Source: Legionella sp. (GTDB lineage: Bacteria; Pseudomonadota; Gammaproteobacteria; Legionellales; Legionellaceae). Taken from it: 64,000 nucleotides of DNA. Shown piece after piece: positions 55,159 through 64,000 of this stretch. The translations under genes were made by a program, and so were the position numbers. The stretch covers positions 1 through 64,000 of the forward strand of contig PEQM01000028.1 in assembly GCA_002786205.1 (NCBI GenBank). Reading direction: 5' to 3'. The notes under the pieces were generated by a model. The model worked only from the letters and a program-made list of their open reading frames with translations. It had not been told where the DNA came from and searched no databases. How positions within the stretch are numbered: the stretch's first letter is position 1; every line of letters begins with the position of its first letter.

Positions 55159-55904
55159 GAATTTCCTTCAGTACCTTTTCGAGCCCAGTGCAAAGATTTT
55201 TGTATTTGACTTAACATACCGCGCAATATACTGACTTCCATCTTTTCCAGATTAGTCCGATTAAATAATCGTCTTACTCTTTGCATCAAACGTCGTGGAT
55301 TTTTTTCCTTTAAGAATTGAATTTCCACAAAAACTGCTTTTAAATGCTCATAAAATTGCTCTATTTCCTCTGCACTGGCGTAATCATCATGACGAAGAGA
55401 CACCAAAGCCTTAGGTGCAAGACATTTCATTCTAATTTCATAAGCAATAATTTGAACCGCTTGTGATAAATTCAAAGAGCTGTATTCTGGATTGCTTGGG
55501 ATATGAATATGGTAATGGCATTTGAGTAGCTCTTCATTAGTCAATCCTGAATGCTCGCGACCAAATACAATCGCTATCTGCGTTTCATCGTTATGCTCGC
55601 TAACCAATTCTGCACAGCTTGCTGGTGTGAGTCCAGGTAAAGACAATCCTCTTGGTCTGGCGCTGGTGCCTAAAATCAATTGACATCCGACTAAAGCCTC
55701 CTCCAGGGAAGAGACAACTACCGCCCCCTCCAGTACATCATCCGCCCCGGCAGCCATTTCATTGGCCTTGGCGTCAGGAAAAGATTTCGGTGTTACCAAA
55801 TAAAGGGAGTCTAAGCCCATGGTTTTCATTGCACGAGCAGTTGAACCAATATTTCCTGGATGTGAGGTAGCGATTAAAACAATACGAACAGAACTTAATT
55901 TCAT
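55155..55904 (-). CDS. trmJ: tRNA (cytidine/uridine-32-2'-O)-methyltransferase TrmJ
   Basis: A 249-residue SPOUT-fold RNA methyltransferase. The three SpoU motifs are present: HPGNIGSTARAMKTMGL near the N-terminus, IVFGREHSGLTNEEL, and IPSNPEYSSLNLSQAVQI. A C-terminal helical extension of about 75 residues is typical of TrmJ. Coupling of trmJ to iscS in one operon is common in gammaproteobacteria. It is the first gene of the operon and diverges from suhB. Confidence 0.94.
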   Translation of the reverse strand: MKLSSVRIVLIATSHPGNIGSTARAMKTMGLDSLYLVTPKSFPDAKANEMAAGADDVLEGAVVVSSLEEALVGCQLILGTSARPRGLSLPGLTPASCAELVSEHNDETQIAIVFGREHSGLTNEELLKCHYHIHIPSNPEYSSLNLSQAVQIIAYEIRMKCLAPKALVSLRHDDYASAEEIEQFYEHLKAVFVEIQFLKEKNPRRLMQRVRRLFNRTNLEKMEVSILRGMLSQIQKSLHWARKGTEGNS

Positions 55905-56019
55905 AAAGAGTTTATTTCATCTAAAGCATCTAACTATAACACAGCATTTATTATTTGAACTGCTCAGACGAAAAAAATGTGGTAGAATCTCTCTTTTTTG
56001 TAAATAAAAGAGCATATTC

Positions 56020-56802
56020 ATGGAACCACTATTAAACATTGCTGTACAGGCCGCCCGTCAAGCTGGTGATATTATCATTCGCCATATAGATCAGGCAGAG
56101 CATCTTAAAGTCACAGCCAAAGCAGGTGATGAGCTATTTAGTGAAGTGGACATTAAAGCCGAACAAGCCATTATCAATACTATTCATAAGTCGTACCCTG
56201 AGCATAGCATCATGGCAGAAGAAAGTGGTTTCCATGAAAAAAACGAAGAATATGTCTGGATTATTGATCCGCTTGATGGAACGACTAACTACCTCCATGG
56301 CTTCCCTTATTTTTCTGTTTCTATTGCCGTAAAGATAAAAAATCGTATAGAGCATGCCGTGGTTTATGACCCACTACGACATGAATGTTTTTCTGCCAGC
56401 AGAGGCCGTGGCGCTCGTTTAAATGACAGAAGAATCAGAGTATCTAAGCAAACGCAGTTAAGCGCCTCACTTTTAGGCAGCGGTTTAACTCGACATACAG
56501 CATTAAATCAACGTTATTTACCCGCTTTTGAATCTTTAATCGGGAAATGTGCCGGTATGAGAAGAACCGGTTCAGCCGCATTGGATCTTGCTTATGTTGC
56601 CAGTGGACGCCTTGATGGTTTTTGGGAATTCGGTCTTCGCCCATGGGACATTGCCGCTGGAATTTTACTAGTAAGAGAAGCTGGCGGAATGGTAAGCGAC
56701 ATGCATGGTGGTGATACTTATCTCAAAGAAGGCAATGTGGTGGCTGGCACACCTAAAGTATTTAAATCACTACTCCAAACCTTATCGCCTACACTCAAAT
56801 AA
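56020..56802 (+). CDS. suhB: Inositol monophosphatase family protein SuhB
   Basis: A 260-residue Mg2+-dependent phosphatase that in gammaproteobacteria also works in rRNA antitermination complexes. The metal ligands are Glu67/68 (MAEESG), Asp83 and Asp86 (IIDPLDGTTN), and Asp210 (RPWDIAAG). It is divergent from trmJ, the usual neighbour. A strong hairpin follows. Confidence 0.94.
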   Translation: MEPLLNIAVQAARQAGDIIIRHIDQAEHLKVTAKAGDELFSEVDIKAEQAIINTIHKSYPEHSIMAEESGFHEKNEEYVWIIDPLDGTTNYLHGFPYFSVSIAVKIKNRIEHAVVYDPLRHECFSASRGRGARLNDRRIRVSKQTQLSASLLGSGLTRHTALNQRYLPAFESLIGKCAGMRRTGSAALDLAYVASGRLDGFWEFGLRPWDIAAGILLVREAGGMVSDMHGGDTYLKEGNVVAGTPKVFKSLLQTLSPTLK

Positions 56803-56808
56803 CTATTA

Positions 56809-56834
56809 TTCCGGGAGGCTACTGCTTCCCGGAA
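56809..56834. terminator. Bidirectional terminator hairpin between suhB and sppA
   Basis: TTCCGGGA (56809-56816) pairs perfectly with TCCCGGAA (56827-56834). The inner ggctactgct can extend the stem by a GC pair. It lies between convergent genes whose stops are at 56802 and 56848. Confidence 0.75.
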
Positions 56835-56847
56835 CAATCTTTAAGAC

Positions 56848-57792
56848 TTATCTAAAGCCCTCTTTCATGCCTAGACTTTCTGGCAATTCATCAGCAATAG
56901 CCGCCCCAATACCTTTGCTCACACGATCAAACAAATTAGGTTTGGCAGTATAGTCAATTAAGTTATCTACTTTAATCACGTCCCGAGCCAATTGACCACT
57001 GCTGGCAAAACCATCAATTAAGCCCTTAGTTAATGCTTGCTCACCTGTCCAAAACAATCCTGAGAATAATTCATCATCTATGTGCAATCTATCCCCACGC
57101 CCTTCTTTCACGCGCTGAATAAACTGTTTGTGTATCAAATCCAACATGACCTGTAGTTTTTGTTTCTGTGGCTCTTCCAGTGGTGAAAACGGGTCCATAA
57201 AGCCTTTATTAGAGCCTGCTGTTTGCAGTCGTCTACTGACACCTACTTTATTCATTAAATCCACAAAACCAAAACCATTATAAAGAACCCCTATAGAGCC
57301 CACCATGCTTGCTGGGCTTGCATAAATATTATCCGCAGCAACAGCGACATAATAAGCAGCTGATGCACACAAATCGACACAAACTGCATATGTTTTAACG
57401 TTCGGATGTTCTTTCTTATAAAACTGAATAAGATTGTACATGTATTCCGCTTGTACAGGACTGCCCCCTGGACTATTGATTCGAATAACCAAAGCCTTAA
57501 GGCCCTCATTTTTATAAGCCGTACCTAAACCTTTAGCAAAATCATCGGCATTGACTTTCATATCAGAAATTTCGCCATTTAAGTCAATAATGCCTACATG
57601 GGGTTTTACATTGCCTTTGTCATCTTTATCCATAAATAAAAAATACGCCAGACATGCCAATGACAACATAATCAGACTACGCACTACCCAACGCCAACGA
57701 CGCTTTCTCTTTTTTTCTTTCATATAATCTAAAACAATTTGGTTAAGTACAGATTGAGAGTCTATATTTGGATTAGAGAAATCATTAAGCAT
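56848..57792 (-). CDS. sppA: Signal peptide peptidase SppA, 36-kDa type
   Basis: A 314-residue membrane-anchored serine protease that degrades cleaved signal peptides. A cytoplasmic basic stretch (EKKRKRRWRWVVR) precedes one membrane helix at about 37-54. The nucleophile is Ser144 (CASAAYY) and the general-base lysine is Lys196 (GSNKGFMDPF), as in S49 peptidases. NSPGGSP at 106-112 forms the oxyanion loop. It is the single-domain short form. It shares the 88-bp upstream region with divergent clpB. Confidence 0.93.
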   Translation of the reverse strand: MLNDFSNPNIDSQSVLNQIVLDYMKEKKRKRRWRWVVRSLIMLSLACLAYFLFMDKDDKGNVKPHVGIIDLNGEISDMKVNADDFAKGLGTAYKNEGLKALVIRINSPGGSPVQAEYMYNLIQFYKKEHPNVKTYAVCVDLCASAAYYVAVAADNIYASPASMVGSIGVLYNGFGFVDLMNKVGVSRRLQTAGSNKGFMDPFSPLEEPQKQKLQVMLDLIHKQFIQRVKEGRGDRLHIDDELFSGLFWTGEQALTKGLIDGFASSGQLARDVIKVDNLIDYTAKPNLFDRVSKGIGAAIADELPESLGMKEGFR

Positions 57793-57800
57793 TGCTATCT

Positions 57801-57828
57801 CTTGAAAAAATTAGAATAAACCCCATTT
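57801..57828 (+). promoter_or_regulatory. Sigma-32 heat-shock promoter of clpB
   Basis: CTTGAAA (57801-57807) and CCCCATTT (57821-57828) are separated by 13 bp. Both boxes match the sigma-32 consensus (CTTGAAA, CCCCATNT). The ATG of clpB follows 52 bp later. It predicts heat induction of clpB. Confidence 0.88.
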
Positions 57829-57880
57829 TACGGTAGATAGAAACGAAATAATACCCTTAATCCAACAAAGGTTATCACTT

Positions 57881-60457
57881 ATGAGAATGGACAAACTGAC
57901 TTCAAAATTTCAGATGGCTCTTGCCGATGCACAATCTTTGGCACTAGGTAAAGATAATAATTTTATTGAGCCTGAACACTTGATGAAAGCGCTTCTTGAT
58001 CAAGAAGGCAGTACAGTTAAACCGCTGCTTGCTAAAGCAGGAGTAAATTGCGCCAAATTACAATCGCTGCTGGAAAGCGCACTAAACAAATTACCTACTG
58101 TTTCTGGTGTTGGGGGCGATATTCATGTCTCTAATAATCTGCACCGATTATTGAATCTGACCGACAAATTGGCTCAACAAAGAAAGGACAATTACATCTC
58201 CAGTGAGTTGTTTATTTTAGCAGCGCTTAAAGAAGATCATTCTTTATCACGAATTTTAAAACAAGCTGGAGCGGAAACCAAGGCAATAGAACAGGCTATT
58301 GATGAATTAAGAGGTGGGGAAACCGTGAATGATCCGAATGCAGAAGAACAACGACAAGCACTAGAAAAATATACATTAGATCTGACTGCACGTGCCGAAC
58401 AAGGAAAACTTGATCCGGTGATTGGACGTGATGATGAAATCAGGAGAACCATCCAGGTCTTGCAACGAAGAACAAAAAACAATCCTGTACTAATAGGTGA
58501 ACCTGGCGTAGGTAAAACAGCAATTGCAGAAGGACTGGCTCAACGCATAGTCAACGGTGAAGTACCTGAAGGTTTAAAACACAAGCGATTGCTTTCTTTG
58601 GATATGGGGGCGCTCATTGCTGGAGCAAAATTTCGAGGCGAGTTTGAAGAGCGCTTAAAAGCTGTTTTAAATGATTTGGCAAAACAAGAAGGTCAAATTA
58701 TTTTATTTATTGATGAATTACATACTATGGTTGGGGCAGGAAAGGCAGAAGGTGCAATGGATGCTGGCAATATGCTAAAGCCTGCTTTGGCACGCGGTGA
58801 GCTGCATTGTATTGGTGCTACCACCTTAGATGAATACAGGCAGTACATAGAAAAAGATGCCGCCTTAGAGCGACGTTTTCAAAAAGTATTGGTTAATGAG
58901 CCTACTGTTGAGGATACTATTGCCATATTACGTGGACTACAAGAGCGTTATGAGGTGCATCATGGTGTTGCGATTACCGACCCAGCTATTGTTGCAGCTG
59001 CCACATTAGCTCATCGCTACATTGCAGACAGACAACTTCCCGATAAAGCCATTGACTTAATTGATGAAGCAGGAAGTATGATCCGCATGGAAATTGATTC
59101 TAAGCCTGAAAGCATGGATAAGTTAGAACGACGATTAATTCAATTAAAAATAGAAAGAGAAGCCTTAAAAAAAGAAGATGATGAAGCATCTAAAAAACGT
59201 TTGAAGGATCTACAACGCAGTATTGATGAGCTGGAAAAAAACTATGCTGATCTGGAAGAGCTTTGGAAAGCTGAAAAAGCAACCATGCAAGGCTCCACAA
59301 AAATTAAAGAAGCTTTAGAGCAAGCAAAACAAGAAATGGATATTGCAAGACGGGCTGGCGATTTAAGTCGCATGTCTGAATTACAATATGGAAAAATCCC
59401 TGAACTTGAAAAGCGTTTGGCACAAGTGGCCTCAGAAGATATCAAAGAAGCCAAACTGGTTCGCAACAAGGTCACTGAAGATGAAATTGCTGAAGTTGTT
59501 TCTAAATGGACAGGTATTCCTGTTGCTAAAATGATGGAAGGTGAAAAAGAGAAACTGCTCAAAATGGAAGAGGTATTGCATCAGCGCCTGATCGGCCAAA
59601 ATGAAGCGGTGAATGCAGTTGCCAATGCCATTAGACGCTCAAGAGCAGGCCTATCTGATCCCAACCGCCCTATTGGATCTTTCCTGTTTTTAGGCCCGAC
59701 TGGTGTAGGTAAAACAGAATTATGCAAAGCATTAGCTTCTTTTTTATTTGATACGGAAGAAGCAATGGTTCGCATTGACATGTCTGAATTTATGGAAAAA
59801 CATTCTGTTGCACGGCTAATTGGCGCGCCTCCTGGTTATGTCGGTTATGAAGAAGGCGGTTATTTAACTGAAGCCGTACGTCGCCGCCCCTATTCTGTTA
59901 TCCTTTTGGATGAGGTTGAAAAAGCGCATTCTGATGTTTTCAATATTCTGTTACAAGTAATGGATGATGGTCGCTTAACGGATGGACAGGGTCGCACTGT
60001 AGATTTTCGCAATACTGTCATTGTGATGACATCCAATTTGGGTTCTCAAGTCATTCAGGAAATGGGGACTCAATTTAGCTATCTACAGATAAAAGATGCT
60101 GTAATGGAGATGGTCTCCCAGCATTTTCGTCCTGAGTTTATTAATCGTATTGATGAAACGGTAGTTTTTCATCCTCTGGCAAAAAAAGACATTGCCCACA
60201 TTGCACAACTGCAAATTCATTATTTGCATCAACGCTTAAAAGAACAAAACATTCACTTGGAAATAACACCCGAAGCCTTGGCTTATCTTGCAGAGGCAGG
60301 TTACGACCCAGTTTATGGCGCAAGACCTTTAAAGCGTGTCATTCAACAAAAACTGGAAAATCCTCTGGCTCAATCTTTATTAAACGGGCACTTTAAAACA
60401 GGAGATACCATTAAAATTGAATGCAAAGACGAGCAGCTGCAATTTTATACTGCTTAA
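57881..60457 (+). CDS. clpB: ATP-dependent chaperone ClpB
   Basis: A hexameric disaggregase that works with DnaK to rescue aggregated proteins. The 858-residue length is standard. The N-terminal Clp repeat domain ends near residue 145, the first AAA+ domain has GEPGVGKT near 206, a coiled-coil middle domain lies at about 410-525 (rich in Glu, Lys and Arg), and the second AAA+ domain has GPTGVGKTE near 606 with the LLDEVEKAH Walker B. The start ATG has AAAGG nine bases upstream. It is controlled by the sigma-32 promoter at 57801. Confidence 0.97.
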   Translation: MRMDKLTSKFQMALADAQSLALGKDNNFIEPEHLMKALLDQEGSTVKPLLAKAGVNCAKLQSLLESALNKLPTVSGVGGDIHVSNNLHRLLNLTDKLAQQRKDNYISSELFILAALKEDHSLSRILKQAGAETKAIEQAIDELRGGETVNDPNAEEQRQALEKYTLDLTARAEQGKLDPVIGRDDEIRRTIQVLQRRTKNNPVLIGEPGVGKTAIAEGLAQRIVNGEVPEGLKHKRLLSLDMGALIAGAKFRGEFEERLKAVLNDLAKQEGQIILFIDELHTMVGAGKAEGAMDAGNMLKPALARGELHCIGATTLDEYRQYIEKDAALERRFQKVLVNEPTVEDTIAILRGLQERYEVHHGVAITDPAIVAAATLAHRYIADRQLPDKAIDLIDEAGSMIRMEIDSKPESMDKLERRLIQLKIEREALKKEDDEASKKRLKDLQRSIDELEKNYADLEELWKAEKATMQGSTKIKEALEQAKQEMDIARRAGDLSRMSELQYGKIPELEKRLAQVASEDIKEAKLVRNKVTEDEIAEVVSKWTGIPVAKMMEGEKEKLLKMEEVLHQRLIGQNEAVNAVANAIRRSRAGLSDPNRPIGSFLFLGPTGVGKTELCKALASFLFDTEEAMVRIDMSEFMEKHSVARLIGAPPGYVGYEEGGYLTEAVRRRPYSVILLDEVEKAHSDVFNILLQVMDDGRLTDGQGRTVDFRNTVIVMTSNLGSQVIQEMGTQFSYLQIKDAVMEMVSQHFRPEFINRIDETVVFHPLAKKDIAHIAQLQIHYLHQRLKEQNIHLEITPEALAYLAEAGYDPVYGARPLKRVIQQKLENPLAQSLLNGHFKTGDTIKIECKDEQLQFYTA

Positions 60458-60473
60458 TTGATGTCGCTATAAA

Positions 60474-60509
60474 GCAGACAAGAGCGCACTAACCAAGCGC
60501 TCTGCCTGC
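60474..60509 (+). terminator. Hairpin after clpB
   Basis: AGAGCGC (60481-60487) pairs with GCGCTCT (60497-60503), and the outer GCAG/CTGC can extend the stem. It begins 17 bp after the clpB stop. No T-run follows. Confidence 0.6.
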
Positions 60510-60625
60510 TCAACAACTACAATAAAATCAGTAAATTAATAAGTCACATCCTCAATTAACTCTCTGCATACTACTCCAGCTTCTTCGAGCGAGACGAGAG
60601 CTCCCCCTGCAGTGGCATATACTAA

Positions 60626-60754
60626 AATGCAGTTAAAACTACTGCTGTAAAAAATCTGGATGAAACAGGATGTCGTGTGGCAGGCAAAATACCATGGTTA
60701 CATGTGGTATCAACTAAAAAAGCAACTTATTATCACGTATCTCCGAAGACGTAG
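60626..60754 (+). pseudogene. IS66-type transposase fragment
   Basis: This frame gives about 42 residues ending at a stop at 60752-60754. It reads [11 protein letters not shown] followed by [15 protein letters not shown], the catalytic-Asp region of IS66-family transposases (FDETGLRV-GK-WLHVAST). It has no start, is cut at both ends and is non-functional. The rest of the gap from 60510 shows no other gene. The fragment lies next to the decayed kinase gene, so the insertion may have caused that decay. Confidence 0.6.
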
Positions 60755-60798
60755 GCAGTTCTCTTAAACAAGGATGTGATCTTTTTTAACAAACAGAC

Positions 60799-60869
60799 TA
60801 TAATGTAGTTGCCTGTATTTTTAATAATAACCTTATGAAGCGTGAGAATTCTCTTATTATAGTTCTCAC
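60799..60869 (+). promoter_or_regulatory. Candidate -10 box and leader hairpin before the receiver-Hpt gene
   Basis: TATAAT at 60799-60804 is a good -10 element, with only a weak -35 (GTGATC). Downstream, GTGAGAA (60842-60848) pairs with TTCTCAC (60863-60869) in what would be the leader RNA. Suggestive only. Confidence 0.4.
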
Positions 60870-60905
60870 TAATGCCTTGCTTTGTTTTATACTCGAGTTT
60901 TGAAT

Positions 60906-62021
60906 ATGGATGTTACCTTAAATCTGTTACAACAGATAATACTAAATGTACGCAATTATATTTTAGCGATAGGAGTGCCTTTACATACAGAAATTGATAA
61001 AGGTACAGAGCCAAAGCTTTCTATCGTGAAACAGTCTAAAGAAGAAGTACATGGTGAAATCCTTGTGAAAAGCACCCCGCATAACAGCACTTGTTTTACT
61101 TGCCTTATTCCGCTTCAAGAGTATTTACCGGATAATAATTTTGGCCTTGATGCTGAGTTATTTATACCTGCCCTAAAAAAATCAAACAGCGATGGCGCTC
61201 AACTAAAACAAACGCCTGATACATCCCCTAAACACGCTGTGTTATTGATAGAAGATCACACCATTGCTCAAACTATTGCCTGCGCTTTATTAGAATCATT
61301 GCATTGTAGTTGTGATGTGGCCGACAGCGGAGAAAAAGCACTCCAACTATGCCAAGAAAAATCCTATGCTTTGATTTTTATGGACATAGGCTTACCAGAC
61401 ATCGATGGCTATGAGATAACACATCGTATTAGAACTGCCTCCTTATCAAAGAATAGCCAAACACCTATTATTGGATTAAGTGCTCATCTGGGAAAAGAGC
61501 ATAAAACAAAATGTATTAATTCAGGAATGAATGCTGTTCTTAATAAACCTTTAACTTTTGATAGCTGCCTTGATATCTTGCATTCTTATTTAACACCAGA
61601 AAATCAGGTGGCTCAATCCTCTTTTTTTAATGATCTGCCAGCGAAAGCAAGTGAACTGTTAAAACTCGATACATTCCCTTTACTGGACAGTAAAGAGGGC
61701 ATTAAAACTTCAGGAAATAAAAATTTATTAAGTGAAATGTTACTTTTTCTAGTTAATGAAGGATTGCCTGCTGATTTGGCTTTAATGAAAAATGCTTACT
61801 CACATAAAGACTGGGATAAAGCTCAACAAATTGCCCATAAAATTAAAGGGGGTGCTTTATACGTAGGCACTATTAAAATGAAAATGGCATGCCAATATTT
61901 TGAACGATACTGGAAAACAGGCCAACAGCAGTATTTAGAAGAGCTCTATCAACAAATGATTGAGGTCATTGAAGCAACGCTGATAGAAATAAGGCACTGG
62001 CTAATGGACCCTTGCCCCTAG
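60906..62021 (+). CDS. Remnant hybrid histidine kinase: receiver plus Hpt domain
   Basis: A 371-residue protein. Residues 1-72 are the collapsed end of a kinase ATPase domain: LLQQIILNVRN looks like the N-box, directly followed by a degenerate G2 box (GTEPKLSIVKQ in place of GTGLGLSIVKQ) and the usual HGEILVKSTPH and CLIPL. The phosphoacceptor-His domain and the G1 box are missing. The receiver (about 111-230) has Glu116/Asp117, Asp160 and Lys214. The Hpt domain (about 265-365) has His311 in AHKIKGG. It could still relay phosphate between other kinases and regulators. I choose the ATG at 60906; a TTG at 60882 is possible. Confidence 0.75.
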   Translation: MDVTLNLLQQIILNVRNYILAIGVPLHTEIDKGTEPKLSIVKQSKEEVHGEILVKSTPHNSTCFTCLIPLQEYLPDNNFGLDAELFIPALKKSNSDGAQLKQTPDTSPKHAVLLIEDHTIAQTIACALLESLHCSCDVADSGEKALQLCQEKSYALIFMDIGLPDIDGYEITHRIRTASLSKNSQTPIIGLSAHLGKEHKTKCINSGMNAVLNKPLTFDSCLDILHSYLTPENQVAQSSFFNDLPAKASELLKLDTFPLLDSKEGIKTSGNKNLLSEMLLFLVNEGLPADLALMKNAYSHKDWDKAQQIAHKIKGGALYVGTIKMKMACQYFERYWKTGQQQYLEELYQQMIEVIEATLIEIRHWLMDPCP

Positions 62022-62097
62022 AATTTCAATCAAAAAAAGAACAAGAAGATAAAAAATGAGATATAATTTATAGTATCTCTCATTATAAAGTGTGTGC

Positions 62098-64000
62098 ATG
62101 AATATTGAATTCAATGGCATCTGCTACTATTTGGTAACTGATTTAACAGCGGCAATATCCAATCACAGCTCATCAAATATTCCAGTTGAACTTACTATTT
62201 ACCAATGTTCTGAAGAAGAGCAGGAGAATCTCTTAGAATCTGTCCAAAGCCAGCCTCCCCTTCTAGGCTTGCGTTTTATAATTAAACCACTTACAAAACA
62301 AAATCATTCGCTTCAGCTGTTATTTGATACCTCATATTGTAATTATAAAGAAGCACAATTTTTCTCCTATTGTACGTCTTTAGTAGATGATGCTGATTAT
62401 TACAGTACGTTACGAAGCACGCTTACCGCCCAACGCATTCGTTATTTATTACCCTCGTATATTGTAAGGCAGCAAAAAATAACTACGCTATCCTCTATAG
62501 AAAATACAGTAGCGCCCATAGTAGAAGAGACGGCCACGTCATTACTTAAGGAAGCTAAAAATCCACCCAGACCATTTAATGCTCTTGGCGTATTGAAAGA
62601 AGCCATTTCAGAACAAGATATCATAACACCAATGTTACCCATTATAGAGACTGAACTGCCTCTTTTATTAGCTCATCTTTTACCTTTTGGCGCAGAAAAT
62701 ATTAGCCTCGCTATTAAAATTCGCTATTTAAAACTTAAAGAGTCCTTCGATTTTTTTTATGCTTTAGAAGCACCTATTAATCGGCAAACCATACTCCAAT
62801 CTGTGCTCCAAATTGAAGAAGAATTAAAATTTTTTTTAAAAAATATACCACTGCCGCTCTCATTAATAAGCATGGTAATTCGTTATGCGATAACCGATGA
62901 AACGGAACAAGCCGCATTTCTTGCTTTATTATCCGAGGGTTCGTTTATGTTCTTATTAAATGAATCACTGAAAAAAGCATTTATCAAGGAATTAAATGAA
63001 ATAATTGATCAACTAGAACCTAATGCCCCCTCTTTAAGTACTCTCTTTCTAAGCTGTATTGGTTCATTTGATTCGACAAATGCTACTTTAGATGCATTGA
63101 CGCACTACTTACAACCAGTAGACTCTATCCACTCATTTATTGAGCGCTTGTTTTTTATCCAACAAAATGACAAGGAAGAATATCAACGCTGCCTTCACCT
63201 GCTTTGCGCCCCCGGTCATTTAGAACCATTAAAAGTACTGATTAAAAACCCTAACGTCCTTACAGGATTACTCTCCTCAGTTTCTTTTAGTCAGCAATTA
63301 GGCTTGATTGTTCATGCCTTAAGAAATCATGCGGAGACAGCCAATAATCTCGATAAAGCCTTAAGTGCACTTAAAGCTATTAAAACAGTAGAAAAACAAT
63401 TACCTGCAGAAATTATTCCTTTTTTAATAAACGCAACGCTACATTATGAGTTATCACACAGCAATCATTTCCCCATTCAGGCCCTCATTGAATTACAACA
63501 ATTCAATATAAATCAACAACACAATAATTTATTTAAATTACTGTTAGATGGAATTCATAAAACCAGTCACCAGCCTGCGTTACAAGAACTATTGGTAAAT
63601 ACAACGTTTGACGCCATCCATCATTATATAGGACAAGAAGCTGATTTTAGTTCCTTTATAAGTCTATTACTAACAAGCTGTACGCAATATACGGCCTCCG
63701 AGCTAGCAAGCTATCAAGCATTGATAAAAGGCATACCTCAATCCCCTGAAAAAAGAGCCTTCTGGTTGAAAATTCTTGCAGGTCTTGCGCGACAAGGTGC
63801 GGATATTGCTGAATTAGACCAAATTCACCATAAATTACTTCATCACCACGAGACATGGAAGGACGTTGCCCTTTTGTTTACGACACAACCTTATCCCGAA
63901 ACTGACATTTTATTAAGTTTCCTAAACAAACCATCAAGCGAACTTTTAAAATTTATTCATCGCTATGACAAAGACCCTGCTCAACTACGCACTACACCAG
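62098..64000 (+). CDS. Long orphan protein, partial, effector candidate
   Basis: From the ATG at 62098 the frame is open to the right edge, giving at least 634 residues. The protein is helical, leucine-rich and without signal peptide, with many short helices resembling an alpha-solenoid, for example LLLAHLLPFGAENISLAIKI and LQELLVNTTFDAIHHYI. I recognise no enzyme motif. A TATAAT at 62062-62067 could be its -10, and ATGAGATA with TATCTCTCAT nearby can fold. It may be a Legionella-specific effector or a large structural protein. The C-terminus, where a translocation signal would be, lies outside the window. Confidence 0.6.
   Translation, partial: MNIEFNGICYYLVTDLTAAISNHSSSNIPVELTIYQCSEEEQENLLESVQSQPPLLGLRFIIKPLTKQNHSLQLLFDTSYCNYKEAQFFSYCTSLVDDADYYSTLRSTLTAQRIRYLLPSYIVRQQKITTLSSIENTVAPIVEETATSLLKEAKNPPRPFNALGVLKEAISEQDIITPMLPIIETELPLLLAHLLPFGAENISLAIKIRYLKLKESFDFFYALEAPINRQTILQSVLQIEEELKFFLKNIPLPLSLISMVIRYAITDETEQAAFLALLSEGSFMFLLNESLKKAFIKELNEIIDQLEPNAPSLSTLFLSCIGSFDSTNATLDALTHYLQPVDSIHSFIERLFFIQQNDKEEYQRCLHLLCAPGHLEPLKVLIKNPNVLTGLLSSVSFSQQLGLIVHALRNHAETANNLDKALSALKAIKTVEKQLPAEIIPFLINATLHYELSHSNHFPIQALIELQQFNINQQHNNLFKLLLDGIHKTSHQPALQELLVNTTFDAIHHYIGQEADFSSFISLLLTSCTQYTASELASYQALIKGIPQSPEKRAFWLKILAGLARQGADIAELDQIHHKLLHHHETWKDVALLFTTQPYPETDILLSFLNKPSSELLKFIHRYDKDPAQLRTTP

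Noticed and set aside
1-64000. CRISPR array, prophage or conjugative element
   Set aside because: No regularly spaced direct repeats, cas genes, phage structural genes, integrases or transfer genes were seen.

Overview
The window looks like a chromosomal segment of a Legionella species or a close relative in the Legionellales. This rests on low-GC gammaproteobacterial housekeeping genes, an LssY-type fusion protein, a Rhodobacter-type PmtA methyltransferase, a small Fis protein, and several eukaryote-like or orphan proteins (F-box, ankyrin, long helical proteins) of the kind that are Dot/Icm effectors in that genus. The assignment comes from recognising protein families; no database search was run.

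Layout. 1-6.3 kb is accessory: a 30-residue-repeat protein cut by the window edge, a MITE-like element, a CHASE3/PAS/GAF diguanylate cyclase, a phospholipid methyltransferase, an F-box protein and a dead transposase. 6.4-14.5 kb is a minus-strand cluster: cation/proton antiporter, ampE, a small Cys-rich lipoprotein, then aceE-aceF-lpdA for pyruvate dehydrogenase. 14.6-19.8 kb is the classical envelope and lipoate neighbourhood rlpA / dacA-ybeD-lipB-lssY. 19.8-22 kb has a second MITE copy, an orphan protein, a rhodanese and infA. 22.1-29.7 kb holds divergent glpK/glpD, aconitase and an amino-acid permease. 29.8-33.2 kb is accessory: a 749-residue effector candidate, a DUF6969-like protein and a tiny secreted CxxC-repeat peptide. 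33.3-45.2 kb is mostly metabolism and transport: SDR, thioredoxin, adk, a lytic-transglycosylase-like lipoprotein, an exonuclease, two MFS transporters, anmK, and a DUF1189-hydrolase-fadE operon. 45.4-50.7 kb holds an orphan protein, clcA and gatCAB. 50.8-53 kb has rnpB, fis and an ankyrin protein. 53.2-60.5 kb has trmJ-iscS-iscU-like-iscA, suhB, sppA and clpB with an almost perfect heat-shock promoter. 60.5-64 kb has an IS66 remnant, a decayed hybrid kinase reduced to receiver plus Hpt, and a long orphan protein running off the right edge.

How the parts connect. GlpK and GlpD feed glycerol to dihydroxyacetone phosphate, pyruvate dehydrogenase makes acetyl-CoA, FadE supplies acetyl-CoA from fatty acids, and aconitase sits in the TCA cycle. 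RlpA, DacA, AmpE, AnmK and the SLT-like lipoprotein all act on peptidoglycan or its recycling. LipB supplies the octanoyl group that becomes the lipoyl cofactor of AceF.

The observations most worth following are: (1) two inverted copies of a ~165-175 bp palindromic element, each flanked by a different 10-bp direct repeat; (2) an IscU-like protein in the isc operon that has lost two of the three cluster-binding cysteines and the key aspartate, next to an IscS with a short C-terminus; (3) a 64-residue exported peptide made of an eight-cysteine CxxC ladder; (4) an LssY-type fusion whose PAP2 domain lacks its catalytic residues; (5) a hybrid kinase with collapsed ATPase motifs but intact receiver and Hpt; and (6) several unassigned effector candidates.
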